Source of the DNA: an uncultured bacterium
GTDB taxonomy: Bacteria; Cyanobacteriota; Vampirovibrionia; Gastranaerophilales; Gastranaerophilaceae
Assembly: GCA_946636615.1 (NCBI GenBank)
Contig: CAMPBE010000002.1
Span: 21,635 to 85,634, forward strand
Direction: 5' to 3'
Length of the DNA stretch: 64,000 nt
The notes below the pieces were generated by a model. That model had not been told where the DNA came from. It worked only from the letters and a program-made list of their open reading frames with translations, and searched no databases. Below, in pieces: positions 10,374 through 19,176 of this stretch. Position numbers and translations under genes: made by a program. How positions within the stretch are numbered: position 1 is the first letter of the stretch; every line of letters begins with the position of its first letter.

Positions 10374-11098
10374 TTTCCAAACCTTCTTTGACGGTTATGA
10401 AATTCTTCAACAGCCTTAGCAAGAGATTCTTTACCAAATTCAGGCCAATATTCTTTAACTATCAATATTTCAGAATATGCAATCTGCCAAAGCAAATAGT
10501 TTGAGATTCTCATTTCACCGCCTGTTCTGATTAACAAATCGGGATCCGGAATATTTTTTGTATAGAGATTTTGAGAAATAATTTCTTCAGTGATTTCTTC
10601 TGGCTTCAAACCTTTTTGGGTAATAGATTTTACAGCGTGTAAAATTTCATCTCTGGCGCCATAGTTAAATGCAATTTGAAGATTAACACCTGTATTATTT
10701 TTTGTTGTCTCAACAGAATTTGCAAGAATTTTTTGAAGTTTTGAGCTCAACTTTGAAATGTCACCGATAAATGATATTTTAACACCTTCGGCATGCATTT
10801 CTGCTAGTTCGTTTGTTAATGTAAGGGCAAGAAGCTCCATTAAAAAATCAACTTCTTCTTTTTTTCTGTTCCAATTTTCTGTGGAAAATGCGTATACAGT
10901 CAAATATTTAATCCCAAAATCATCACAAGCTCTGAGAGTAGTTTTTAGGGCTTCTACACCTTTTTTATGTCCCATTGCAGAGGGCAAACCTTTTTCTTTT
11001 GCCCAACGTCGATTGCCATCCATAATAATTGCAATGTGCTGTAGGTTTGTATTTTTAACTATTTCAGCTATTTTTAAATCTTTTTCAACTGTTTTCAT
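10370..11098 (-). CDS. uppS: Isoprenyl transferase / undecaprenyl diphosphate synthase
   Basis: HIAIIMDGNRRWAKEKGL; YLTVYAFSTENWNR; DLLIRTGGEMRISNYLLWQIAYSE; 4-bp overlap with rdgB. Confidence 0.95.
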   Translation of the reverse strand: MKTVEKDLKIAEIVKNTNLQHIAIIMDGNRRWAKEKGLPSAMGHKKGVEALKTTLRACDDFGIKYLTVYAFSTENWNRKKEEVDFLMELLALTLTNELAEMHAEGVKISFIGDISKLSSKLQKILANSVETTKNNTGVNLQIAFNYGARDEILHAVKSITQKGLKPEEITEEIISQNLYTKNIPDPDLLIRTGGEMRISNYLLWQIAYSEILIVKEYWPEFGKESLAKAVEEFHNRQRRFGK

Positions 11099-11229
11099 AA
11101 CTTTAATTATATTTCAAAATATAAAAATTACAATAAAATTGATTTGTAAAAATATATGTTTGTGTGATAATTATAATTGAGGCTAAATATATAATAGCGA
11201 AGTACACAATATAAAAAGGAAAAGACAAA

Positions 11230-13317
11230 ATGGCTAGAAAAACTCCATTGGAAAAAATCAGAAACATTGGTATTGCTGCTCACATTGATGCCGGCAAAAC
11301 CACTACAACTGAAAGAATTTTGTTCTATACAGGTAAAACCCACAAGATTGGTGAAACTCATGACGGTGCTGCGGTAACCGACTTTATGGAACAAGAAAAA
11401 GAAAGAGGTATCACTATTCAATCAGCTGCCGTAACTGCTGAGTGGAAAGGACACCAAATTAACATTATTGACACCCCGGGCCACGTTGACTTTACAATCG
11501 AAGTTGAACGTTCACTTCGTGTATTGGACGGTGTTGTTGCTGTATTCTGTGCAGTAGGCGGTGTTCAATCTCAATCAGAAACTGTTTGGAGACAAGCAAA
11601 CAGATACGAAGTTCCTCGTATGGTATTTGTAAACAAAATGGATAGAACAGGTGCAGATTTCTATCGTGTTGTTGATCAAATTAAAACAAGATTAGGCGCA
11701 AATGCTGTTCCTATTCAATTACCTATTGGTGCTGAAGATAAATTTACAGGTTTGGTTGACCTTATGACAATGAAAGCTGAAATTTATACTAATGACTTAG
11801 GTACAGATATTAAAGAAGAAGATATTCCTGCTGAATTACAGGCAAAAGCAAAAGAATACAGAGATGCAATGGTTGAAGCTATTGCAGCTGAAGATGATGC
11901 TTTAATGGAAAAATTCTTTGAAGATCCTGATTCAATTACAGTTGAAGAATTAAGAGCTGTTTTGAGAAAAGCAGTATGTAACAATAAAATTGTTCCTGTA
12001 TGCTGTGGTACAGCATTTAAGAACAAAGGTGTTCAATTGTTGTTAGACAACGTTGTATACTACATGCCATCACCTGTTGATGTTAAAGCTATCGAGGGTG
12101 AATTGGAAGACGGTACAAAAACAGAAAGACATTCTTCTGACGAAGAACCGTTCTCAGCTTTGGCTTTTAAAGTTATGACTGACCCGTTTGTTGGTCGTTT
12201 AACTTTCTTGCGTGTATATTCAGGTAAGATAACCTCAGGTTCTTATGTATTGAATGCAACAAACGGAAAGAAAGAACGTATTGCTCGTTTGGTTCGTATG
12301 TATGCAGATCAAAGACTTGAAGAAAACGAAGTATACGCAGGCGATATTTGTGCAGCAGTAGGTTTGAAAGACACTACAACAGGTGATACATTGTGTGATG
12401 AAAAAGCTCCGATTATCCTTGAAAAAATGAGTTTTCCTGAACCGGTTATTTCTGTTGCAATTGAACCAAAAACAAAAGCAGACCAAGATAAGATGGGTAT
12501 CGCTCTTCAAAAACTTGCTGAAGAAGATCCGTCATTCAGAGTTAAATCTGATACAGAAACAGGTCAGACAATCATTTCAGGTATGGGCGAACTTCACCTT
12601 GATATCATCGTTGACCGTATGTTGAGAGAATTTAAAGTAGAAGCTAATATCGGTAAACCTCAGGTTGCATACAGAGAAACAATCAGAGGAAACGCTGATC
12701 AGGATTCTAAATTCATCCGTCAGTCAGGTGGTAAAGGTCAATACGGACACTGTAAAGTTCGAATTTCTCCAGCTGAAGAGAATGCCGGATTTGTATTTGA
12801 AAATAAAATCGTTGGTGGTGCTATTCCTAAAGAATACATCGAACCTGCAAGAAAAGGTATGGAAGAAGCTCTTGAAGGCGGTATATTAGCTGGATTCCCA
12901 ATGATTGACGTTAAAGTTGAACTTTACGATGGTTCTTACCACGAAGTTGACTCTTCTGAAATGGCGTTCAAAATTGCCGGTTCTATGGCAATTAAAGAAG
13001 GTTGTAAGAAAGCTCAACCTTGTATTCTTGAGCCTATGATGAAAGTTGAAATCGAAATTCCTGATGAATTTACAGGAACAATCATCGGTGACATTTCTCG
13101 TCGTCGTGGCAGAATCGAAGGTCAAGAACCTCTTGGCAATACAGGTAACGTAATTGTTAGAGCTATTGTTCCTTTGGCAAACATGTTTGGTTATGCAACA
13201 GACTTGAGATCAAATACTCAAGGACGTGGAACATTCTCAATGGAATTCCAAAAATACGAACAAGTTCCAGGAAACGTTGAAAAAGAAATTATCGAAAAGG
13301 CAGGAGCTAAGGCTTAG
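11230..13317 (+). CDS. fusA: Elongation factor G
   Basis: [53 protein letters not shown]. Confidence 0.98.
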   Translation: MARKTPLEKIRNIGIAAHIDAGKTTTTERILFYTGKTHKIGETHDGAAVTDFMEQEKERGITIQSAAVTAEWKGHQINIIDTPGHVDFTIEVERSLRVLDGVVAVFCAVGGVQSQSETVWRQANRYEVPRMVFVNKMDRTGADFYRVVDQIKTRLGANAVPIQLPIGAEDKFTGLVDLMTMKAEIYTNDLGTDIKEEDIPAELQAKAKEYRDAMVEAIAAEDDALMEKFFEDPDSITVEELRAVLRKAVCNNKIVPVCCGTAFKNKGVQLLLDNVVYYMPSPVDVKAIEGELEDGTKTERHSSDEEPFSALAFKVMTDPFVGRLTFLRVYSGKITSGSYVLNATNGKKERIARLVRMYADQRLEENEVYAGDICAAVGLKDTTTGDTLCDEKAPIILEKMSFPEPVISVAIEPKTKADQDKMGIALQKLAEEDPSFRVKSDTETGQTIISGMGELHLDIIVDRMLREFKVEANIGKPQVAYRETIRGNADQDSKFIRQSGGKGQYGHCKVRISPAEENAGFVFENKIVGGAIPKEYIEPARKGMEEALEGGILAGFPMIDVKVELYDGSYHEVDSSEMAFKIAGSMAIKEGCKKAQPCILEPMMKVEIEIPDEFTGTIIGDISRRRGRIEGQEPLGNTGNVIVRAIVPLANMFGYATDLRSNTQGRGTFSMEFQKYEQVPGNVEKEIIEKAGAKA

Positions 13318-13341
13318 TCTTAAAACAGATAATAATAATTA

Positions 13342-13371
13342 AAAAAAGAGGTCGAAAGACCTCTTTTTGTA
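13342..13371 (+). terminator. Rho-independent terminator, possibly bidirectional
   Basis: AAAAAAAGAGGTCGAAAGACCTCTTTTTG between convergent genes. Confidence 0.85.
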
Positions 13372-13386
13372 TTTCTTGAATTTAAT

Positions 13387-14664
13387 CTATTTTCTCATCA
13401 AATGGAAATTGAAATCCGGATGGAAAGATTCAAGCCATGGCATAATTTCTTCTTGCGGCATTTCTGTTCTTGTACCATCTTTTGCTGTTTTTACTACATT
13501 TTGCGGAGCATCAACTTCCAATCCACCGCCAGGTCTCAATTCACGATTGCTTGGAACTATTTTATAGTTTGTCATTTCATATACAGTTCCGTCTTTCATT
13601 CTTACAATTTCTTTTGACGATACATTTGAACCTTCCGCTATAAAACTATCAACGCGTTTTACGGGCGAAGATTTTGGGAAAGTCATCCTATTGACATTTG
13701 TTATCAAACCAGTCAATTCATCTTCATGTCTTGCATATGGCATAGTTCTGACAATACCGCGTGGTGAAATTACAACACGTTTGTCATAACCTCGTTTGCC
13801 GTTTACACCGGCTACTCGTTTACCCTTATATATAATGCCGGTTCTTAAATCTTTTGAATACCATTCATCAGCTCCAAAACTATTTGAGTTTACCCACTTT
13901 TGCCATTCGGTAATTTCATTGGTTTGTTTATTAACTTCTGCTTCCATTCTTGAACCGTCTGAATAGTTAGTTTTAACTTTAACATAATTTTCATTTACAT
14001 TTTCTGTATTACGACTTACGATTGTCGGTTTTACTTTTACTTTTGATTTCTTTTCGTTTAAAATTCTTGGTTTTCCGCCTCTTCCGTATGAATCATAAAG
14101 GATTTCTACAGTTTCACCGTCTTTGGTTGCATTAGTAACGGTTCTTGTCGGCTTTTGGGTTAACGGATTATAAGATGTACGACGGAATGTTTTATCTGCT
14201 AATTCAATATTCACTTGTGTTGTTATACCGTCTTTATTAACAGTTTTAACAGCTTTTGCACCATTCAAACTATGTTTTTCATAAACTTTGCTGCCATCTT
14301 CAAGAGTTTTAATTTCTTTATAAGTTAAACCATTTTTAACTCTTTTCATAAATTTTGCAATTTTGCTTGCAAATTCTGCATTTTCTTTTGTAATTTCTTC
14401 ATTCGCCTGTCTTAAAGATAAATTTTCTCTGTCTTTAGCTGCCAATTCTTTTAAATGAGCCTCTTTCATCGCGTTCATTGCTTGTTCATTAGCCATTTTA
14501 ACTTTTTCAACACCGACTCGCGCAATTTCATCCATTTGTCTTTCGACTTCTTGAGCTGTTTCTCTAATAGCCTTTTGAGCACTTTCCGGTGTAACACCAC
14601 CCATAAATTTTTTTTCTAAATTTTGTGCACCTTTTGCTATAATTTCATCAAGCCTAATTACCAT
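13387..14664 (-). CDS. Hypothetical protein with N-terminal coiled coil and repetitive beta-rich C-terminal region
   Basis: Start MVIRLDEIIAKGAQ with AAAGGA 6 nt upstream; Glu/Lys-rich helix, then YNPLTQKPTRTV...ILYDSYGRGGKPR-type segments. Confidence 0.7.
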   Translation of the reverse strand: MVIRLDEIIAKGAQNLEKKFMGGVTPESAQKAIRETAQEVERQMDEIARVGVEKVKMANEQAMNAMKEAHLKELAAKDRENLSLRQANEEITKENAEFASKIAKFMKRVKNGLTYKEIKTLEDGSKVYEKHSLNGAKAVKTVNKDGITTQVNIELADKTFRRTSYNPLTQKPTRTVTNATKDGETVEILYDSYGRGGKPRILNEKKSKVKVKPTIVSRNTENVNENYVKVKTNYSDGSRMEAEVNKQTNEITEWQKWVNSNSFGADEWYSKDLRTGIIYKGKRVAGVNGKRGYDKRVVISPRGIVRTMPYARHEDELTGLITNVNRMTFPKSSPVKRVDSFIAEGSNVSSKEIVRMKDGTVYEMTNYKIVPSNRELRPGGGLEVDAPQNVVKTAKDGTRTEMPQEEIMPWLESFHPDFNFHLMRK

Positions 14665-14722
14665 TAATATTCCTTTCATATTTTCCCTACATAATTTATT
14701 AAAATACGAACCAGCAAAAATA

Positions 14723-14849
14723 TTGTCACAGCATGGGCTATACTTATACTATGCTACACTATGCTATGAAGCATTATGACTGAATTTCAGCCATTGTAAA
14801 ATTTTATAAATTTTTTATTACAATAATCAAACGGCTATATCCGTTTTTT
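14723..14849 (+). ncRNA. Candidate small RNA or long 5' leader (promoter plus two hairpins ending in a T-tract)
   Basis: TTGTCA (14723-14728) / 16 nt / TATACT (14745-14750); then an ATTGTAA...TTACAAT hairpin; then AAACGG-CTATAT-CCGTTTTTT (14829-14849). No + strand ORF between. Confidence 0.3.
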
Positions 14850-15074
14850 ATCTGATCAAATTATATAAATCTATTTCTGTTCTTTAAAAGCTTCTAATTC
14901 AATATATTTATTGGCAGAATCTGTTTTTATTTGTCCTGTGTTTAATGCAATTAATCCAAATCATTAATAAATTATTAGTTTTAAATAAACTTAACATTTC
15001 TTAAAAAACACTAAAGATTTATACAAAATGTGCCGTAGACATGATTACAGGTACTATTATAAGGAAAATCTATT

Positions 15075-16517
15075 ATGGGAATGGCAGCATCACAAGCTAG
15101 ATTGTTAAGTATAACAGCCAGAATGACCAATAATGAAAATACAGGTCAGGCAGTTTCTTATTCAAAACAACGTCTTGCAGATCAAACTCAACAGATTACA
15201 AATGAATATAATGAGGCTTTGAATGCTACCAAATTAACAGTATTAACAGGATTCAACGGTTCTGTTGCTAATTACGAAGATATTTCTTATAACAGAATGA
15301 CAGGTTTGGAAATGGCAACAAGTGCGAAACAATATGTTGTAACTGACACTAAAGGCAGAGTTTTGGTTACTGAAGCACTTGCTGATGCATTTATAAAGAG
15401 TAAAGGCAACTACAATATGTTTTTGGCTCAAATTGTTGATCCTTCGACTACAAAACATTATTCTCAAGCAGATATAACTGTTCAAAAGGATTATAGTTTT
15501 GACAGTGACGGTAATCCGATTGGCAAGACTGAAGAACATGAAAAAACTGAACAACAAATCCATGAAGCGTGGGATAAATATTTTGCATCTGTAGGTATAA
15601 ACAAATTTATGCCTGAACACGATTTGGGTATTTGTTTTACAGAAACATATGCTTACGGAACAGATGGTACAAGTGTTGATGACTATAGCATCGGTGACGG
15701 TTATGCCGGATTTAAAAAAGCACAAACTGATGAAAATGGAAATATATTATATGAACCAAAAGATTTAGAAGATGAATTTGGAAATATTATAACTGATAAA
15801 GATGGAAATGAAATTCAAGTAGACGATTTAACAAAACCGATATATGAAAAAGACAGTTCAGGCAATTATATTTGGGAACCAATTATTTATGAAGGCAGTT
15901 CTCAGGAATCAAGAGATTTGTATGACTATGCAATGGCAATAACAGAAGCTTATTTAAGAGTTGGAACAGGTGAAAACGGAGTTGCATTCAGAAAACAATA
16001 TAATATAGATGACTATAAATCAGCCGCATATTTGGAAAATAATAATGAATTAAAATATTACAGAAATATTTTCAGTAAAATGCAACAGAGTGGATTTGTC
16101 ACTTACACTCATACTCCTGCAAAAGCAACCAATGACAAAGATCATTATATCTATGATGAAACAACAAAAGGTACTAATAAAGTAGTTAAAAACCCTTTGC
16201 AAGATAACTATTCATTTGAAGCTGCATTGAGAGATGGTTCTTTGAAGTTACAATACTATTCTTCAACAGAAAAGAAATTTATTTCTACAACTATATCAGA
16301 AGACAATTGTATTCAAGAAGTTGCTGATGAAAGAGCAATTGCAAGAGCTGAATCAAAATACAATCAGGATATGGCTGATTTAGAAAATAAAGATAAAAAA
16401 TTCGATCTTGAATTGAAAAAACTTGATACTGAGCATAAAGCTTTAGAAACAGAATACGAATCTGTTAAAAATGTTGTAAATAAAAATGTTGAAACTACAT
16501 TCAAAATGTTCTCATAA
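15075..16517 (+). CDS. Hypothetical lineage-type protein (MGMAASQARLLSITARMTNNE N-terminus, coiled-coil C-terminus)
   Basis: 480 aa intact ORF, AAGGAAAA upstream. Confidence 0.7.
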   Translation: MGMAASQARLLSITARMTNNENTGQAVSYSKQRLADQTQQITNEYNEALNATKLTVLTGFNGSVANYEDISYNRMTGLEMATSAKQYVVTDTKGRVLVTEALADAFIKSKGNYNMFLAQIVDPSTTKHYSQADITVQKDYSFDSDGNPIGKTEEHEKTEQQIHEAWDKYFASVGINKFMPEHDLGICFTETYAYGTDGTSVDDYSIGDGYAGFKKAQTDENGNILYEPKDLEDEFGNIITDKDGNEIQVDDLTKPIYEKDSSGNYIWEPIIYEGSSQESRDLYDYAMAITEAYLRVGTGENGVAFRKQYNIDDYKSAAYLENNNELKYYRNIFSKMQQSGFVTYTHTPAKATNDKDHYIYDETTKGTNKVVKNPLQDNYSFEAALRDGSLKLQYYSSTEKKFISTTISEDNCIQEVADERAIARAESKYNQDMADLENKDKKFDLELKKLDTEHKALETEYESVKNVVNKNVETTFKMFS

Positions 16518-16569
16518 TTAGTTGTCTAAGATTAAAAAATTTGCTATAATCTCTAAAAAGGTTGGTTTT

Positions 16570-17463
16570 ATGAGATTAAATAATGTTTCAACAGAAACTT
16601 CTATTCAATTGGTTATTATAATGTCAATAATCACATCTGTCATGACTATTGCGTTTATAATTGCATATACAACAACATCAATTTCTGATGTTTCGTTTTT
16701 CGGATTTTTTCAATGGTTGTTTAACATGTTTCAATCATTGAGAACTGAAATGGCAGATGAACCAACTTTACCTTGGTTAATTTTATTGTTAGTTGTTGGC
16801 TCATATATTGGATTTATCGGAGCAATAATTTCAAGATATACTGCAATAACACGTTTTAACAGCGGATTAAATGTAAAGTACATAAATTTTTTAGATGGCA
16901 GAATTGAGTTTTTCTTTACAAGACCTGAGTATAATATCGTATGTGCATACTCGGATGTTGAAAAACTTTATATGGATATACAATCAACCCTTGTTCATAC
17001 AAAACATGGATCGCACATAGTATTTCAACAACTGAATTTGACATTTAAAATCTTAAACGGTAAAGAATTTAAACTTTCAAACACAACTTCATCTCCTATG
17101 AAATTGATTTATAAAATCATTGATTGGACAAGAGGAGTGCAAAATTTTGATTATGGTTTTTCCGGCTACGGAGAAATTGAAGATTACAAAGAAAAAATTG
17201 ATAAATATTTGCAAAGCGGTTATAAAGATATAGTCGGGAAAGATGGTGAAGCAAAATTAAAATGGCTGTCTATAATATTTTTTATTATTGGTTCATTTTT
17301 TATTTTTTCATTTAAAGATATATTTACTACAATGGTTACAGATCCCGCAATTGGCTTTATGCTCATTCCGTTTTCAATATTTTTTGTATTATCTTTCATT
17401 TTTGACATAATCCTTGTTGTAGATAAAATTCGTGATAACAACTTTAGAGGACGTAATGGATAA
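16570..17463 (+). CDS. Hypothetical integral membrane protein
   Basis: N-terminal and C-terminal hydrophobic TM pairs; AAAAAGGT upstream of ATG 16570. Confidence 0.7.
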   Translation: MRLNNVSTETSIQLVIIMSIITSVMTIAFIIAYTTTSISDVSFFGFFQWLFNMFQSLRTEMADEPTLPWLILLLVVGSYIGFIGAIISRYTAITRFNSGLNVKYINFLDGRIEFFFTRPEYNIVCAYSDVEKLYMDIQSTLVHTKHGSHIVFQQLNLTFKILNGKEFKLSNTTSSPMKLIYKIIDWTRGVQNFDYGFSGYGEIEDYKEKIDKYLQSGYKDIVGKDGEAKLKWLSIIFFIIGSFFIFSFKDIFTTMVTDPAIGFMLIPFSIFFVLSFIFDIILVVDKIRDNNFRGRNG

Positions 17464-18790
17464 ATCCGAAATTGATAAAAAATTAGAAGAAATTTCAGAC
17501 AAATTTATGCCTGAAGAAATATCAGAAAATGATAAAAATGAAATTTTATCAGATTTGAATTTAATTTTAGAATCAGATCCGACAAATACAGACGCACTTA
17601 CTTGGAAAGCTCTGTTATATCAGTCATCTAAAGATTATGAAAATGCAATTGCTGTGTATGAGGAAATTTTAAAATTTAATCCTGACGATAAAAATGTTAA
17701 GGAAAGTATAAAAAATTGCAGAGAATTTATGCAATGGGAATTAGAAAGAGAAAAACGCTACAAAGAATACAGCAAAAGTAATACTGATAGTAATGCTCCT
17801 GATCTATTGGAAAAAGTTTCTATCTGGCATATTTTGATTGTTAAAGCAATAGTTATAGCAATTATTATTTATGTTGCTTTTATGCCTTTAATTTCGGCAA
17901 ATTACGATAAAAAAATACTTAAGAAATCTAATAGAGTTGAACAATCTCAAACTAAATATAAAGTTTTAAATGAAGAAAAAGCATCTAAAACTACTGATTT
18001 TATAGACTTGAAAATAAATCCAATGTCAGACTACGACTATTTGAGCAAAAAAGAAATTTATAACATAAGAAAAAAATATGTAAGCGAATCTGTTTTTGCA
18101 AATCCGAATTACGAACCGTCAGAAGAAGTCTTTGGGCAAATTGTTGACGGCAAACCTTGGTGGGGCGATATCAGATGTGATGAAATGAATTATAAAGGGG
18201 ATTATCATGAACATATTGAAGGTAATTCAAAAGTAAGTATTCAAATGAATAATCCGAATATCCTTGTTGGTTTGAGCAAACCTTATATGCCATGGAATAA
18301 ACCTGAATATGATGAAATATATGGCAATTTTTGTACAGCAGAATATTCAAGATTTATTCCATATTCGCTAAAATATAATAAAAAAGATAATATTTTTGTT
18401 GCAATATACAAGGTTCCAAGGGAGTTTCTCGATTTTAGGTATAATATAGATGGTAAAAGTCATCGTTTTATGATGCAATTATCCGGGTTAAATGCCAGAG
18501 ATTTTGGATATGATTATGTTTGGGCTTTTGAATCAAATAATATAAAATTTCGCAATACTCACGAACCAAATGTTGAAGATGAAGTACAAAAATTTCAAAA
18601 CTTTATTCATTTAGGCGGAAGTTGTAAATATAAAGATGGTTGTAATAATATTTCTCCGATGCAAATACCTTTGATAATTAAAGTTACGGATTTGCCTGCC
18701 GAAATAAACTTGAAATTATGGAAAAAATATCCATCCAATAAATATTCTAAAGCAGATATTTATTACAAAATAATTTTTGAAGAATTGTAA
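17456..18790 (+). CDS. TPR-like membrane-anchored hypothetical protein
   Basis: TPR-like ESDPTNTDALTWKALLYQSSKDYENAIAVYEEILKFNPDDKNV; TM segment at HILIVKAIVIAIIIYVAFMP; ATG overlaps the upstream stop. Confidence 0.7.
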   Translation: MDKSEIDKKLEEISDKFMPEEISENDKNEILSDLNLILESDPTNTDALTWKALLYQSSKDYENAIAVYEEILKFNPDDKNVKESIKNCREFMQWELEREKRYKEYSKSNTDSNAPDLLEKVSIWHILIVKAIVIAIIIYVAFMPLISANYDKKILKKSNRVEQSQTKYKVLNEEKASKTTDFIDLKINPMSDYDYLSKKEIYNIRKKYVSESVFANPNYEPSEEVFGQIVDGKPWWGDIRCDEMNYKGDYHEHIEGNSKVSIQMNNPNILVGLSKPYMPWNKPEYDEIYGNFCTAEYSRFIPYSLKYNKKDNIFVAIYKVPREFLDFRYNIDGKSHRFMMQLSGLNARDFGYDYVWAFESNNIKFRNTHEPNVEDEVQKFQNFIHLGGSCKYKDGCNNISPMQIPLIIKVTDLPAEINLKLWKKYPSNKYSKADIYYKIIFEEL

Positions 18791-18856
18791 CATTCAAAGC
18801 AAAAAATTTTTTCTTTGGTTTTTCATGATACCATTAGAATTAAAAGGAGAATTATT

Positions 18857-19129
18857 GTGCGTGTAAATAATGTTAGCCCTACATTTAAAGGTGAAGGTGA
18901 TGTTTATATAAGATATAATGATGGGAAAAATGCCAAAAACCCTTTTGTTAACAATGAATTATTAAAGCTTATGGAAGATTTAAGAAAAGAACATATCTCA
19001 GCTGCAGTAGCCTTTAAAAATGATGTTATAGAAATAGTTTCCCCTTCTCAAAAAATGATTGATGCTTTAGCAGATACAAATTTGGTTTGTAGAGTACAAA
19101 GGGGTAATAAATTAAAACTTATAATTTAG
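18857..19129 (+). CDS. Small hypothetical protein with N-terminal SPTFKG motif
   Basis: GTG start (VRVNNVSPTFKGEGDVYIRYNDGKN) with AAAAGGAG SD upstream. Confidence 0.65.
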   Translation: MRVNNVSPTFKGEGDVYIRYNDGKNAKNPFVNNELLKLMEDLRKEHISAAVAFKNDVIEIVSPSQKMIDALADTNLVCRVQRGNKLKLII

Positions 19130-19137
19130 TACAAATT

Positions 19138-19171
19138 AAAAAACCTTCTCAATTCTGAGAAGGTTTTTTAT
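19138..19171 (+). terminator. Rho-independent terminator
   Basis: AAAAAACCTTCTCAATTCTGAGAAGGTTTTTTA. Confidence 0.9.
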
Positions 19172-19176
19172 TATGT

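Noticed and set aside
10758-11180. 140-aa plus-strand ORF antisense to uppS
   Set aside because: uppS motifs are unambiguous on the minus strand; the ORF has low-complexity, shadow-like composition.
15243-15725. 160-aa minus-strand ORF
   Set aside because: Antisense to the 480-aa ORF; F/C/I-rich composition typical of a shadow frame.
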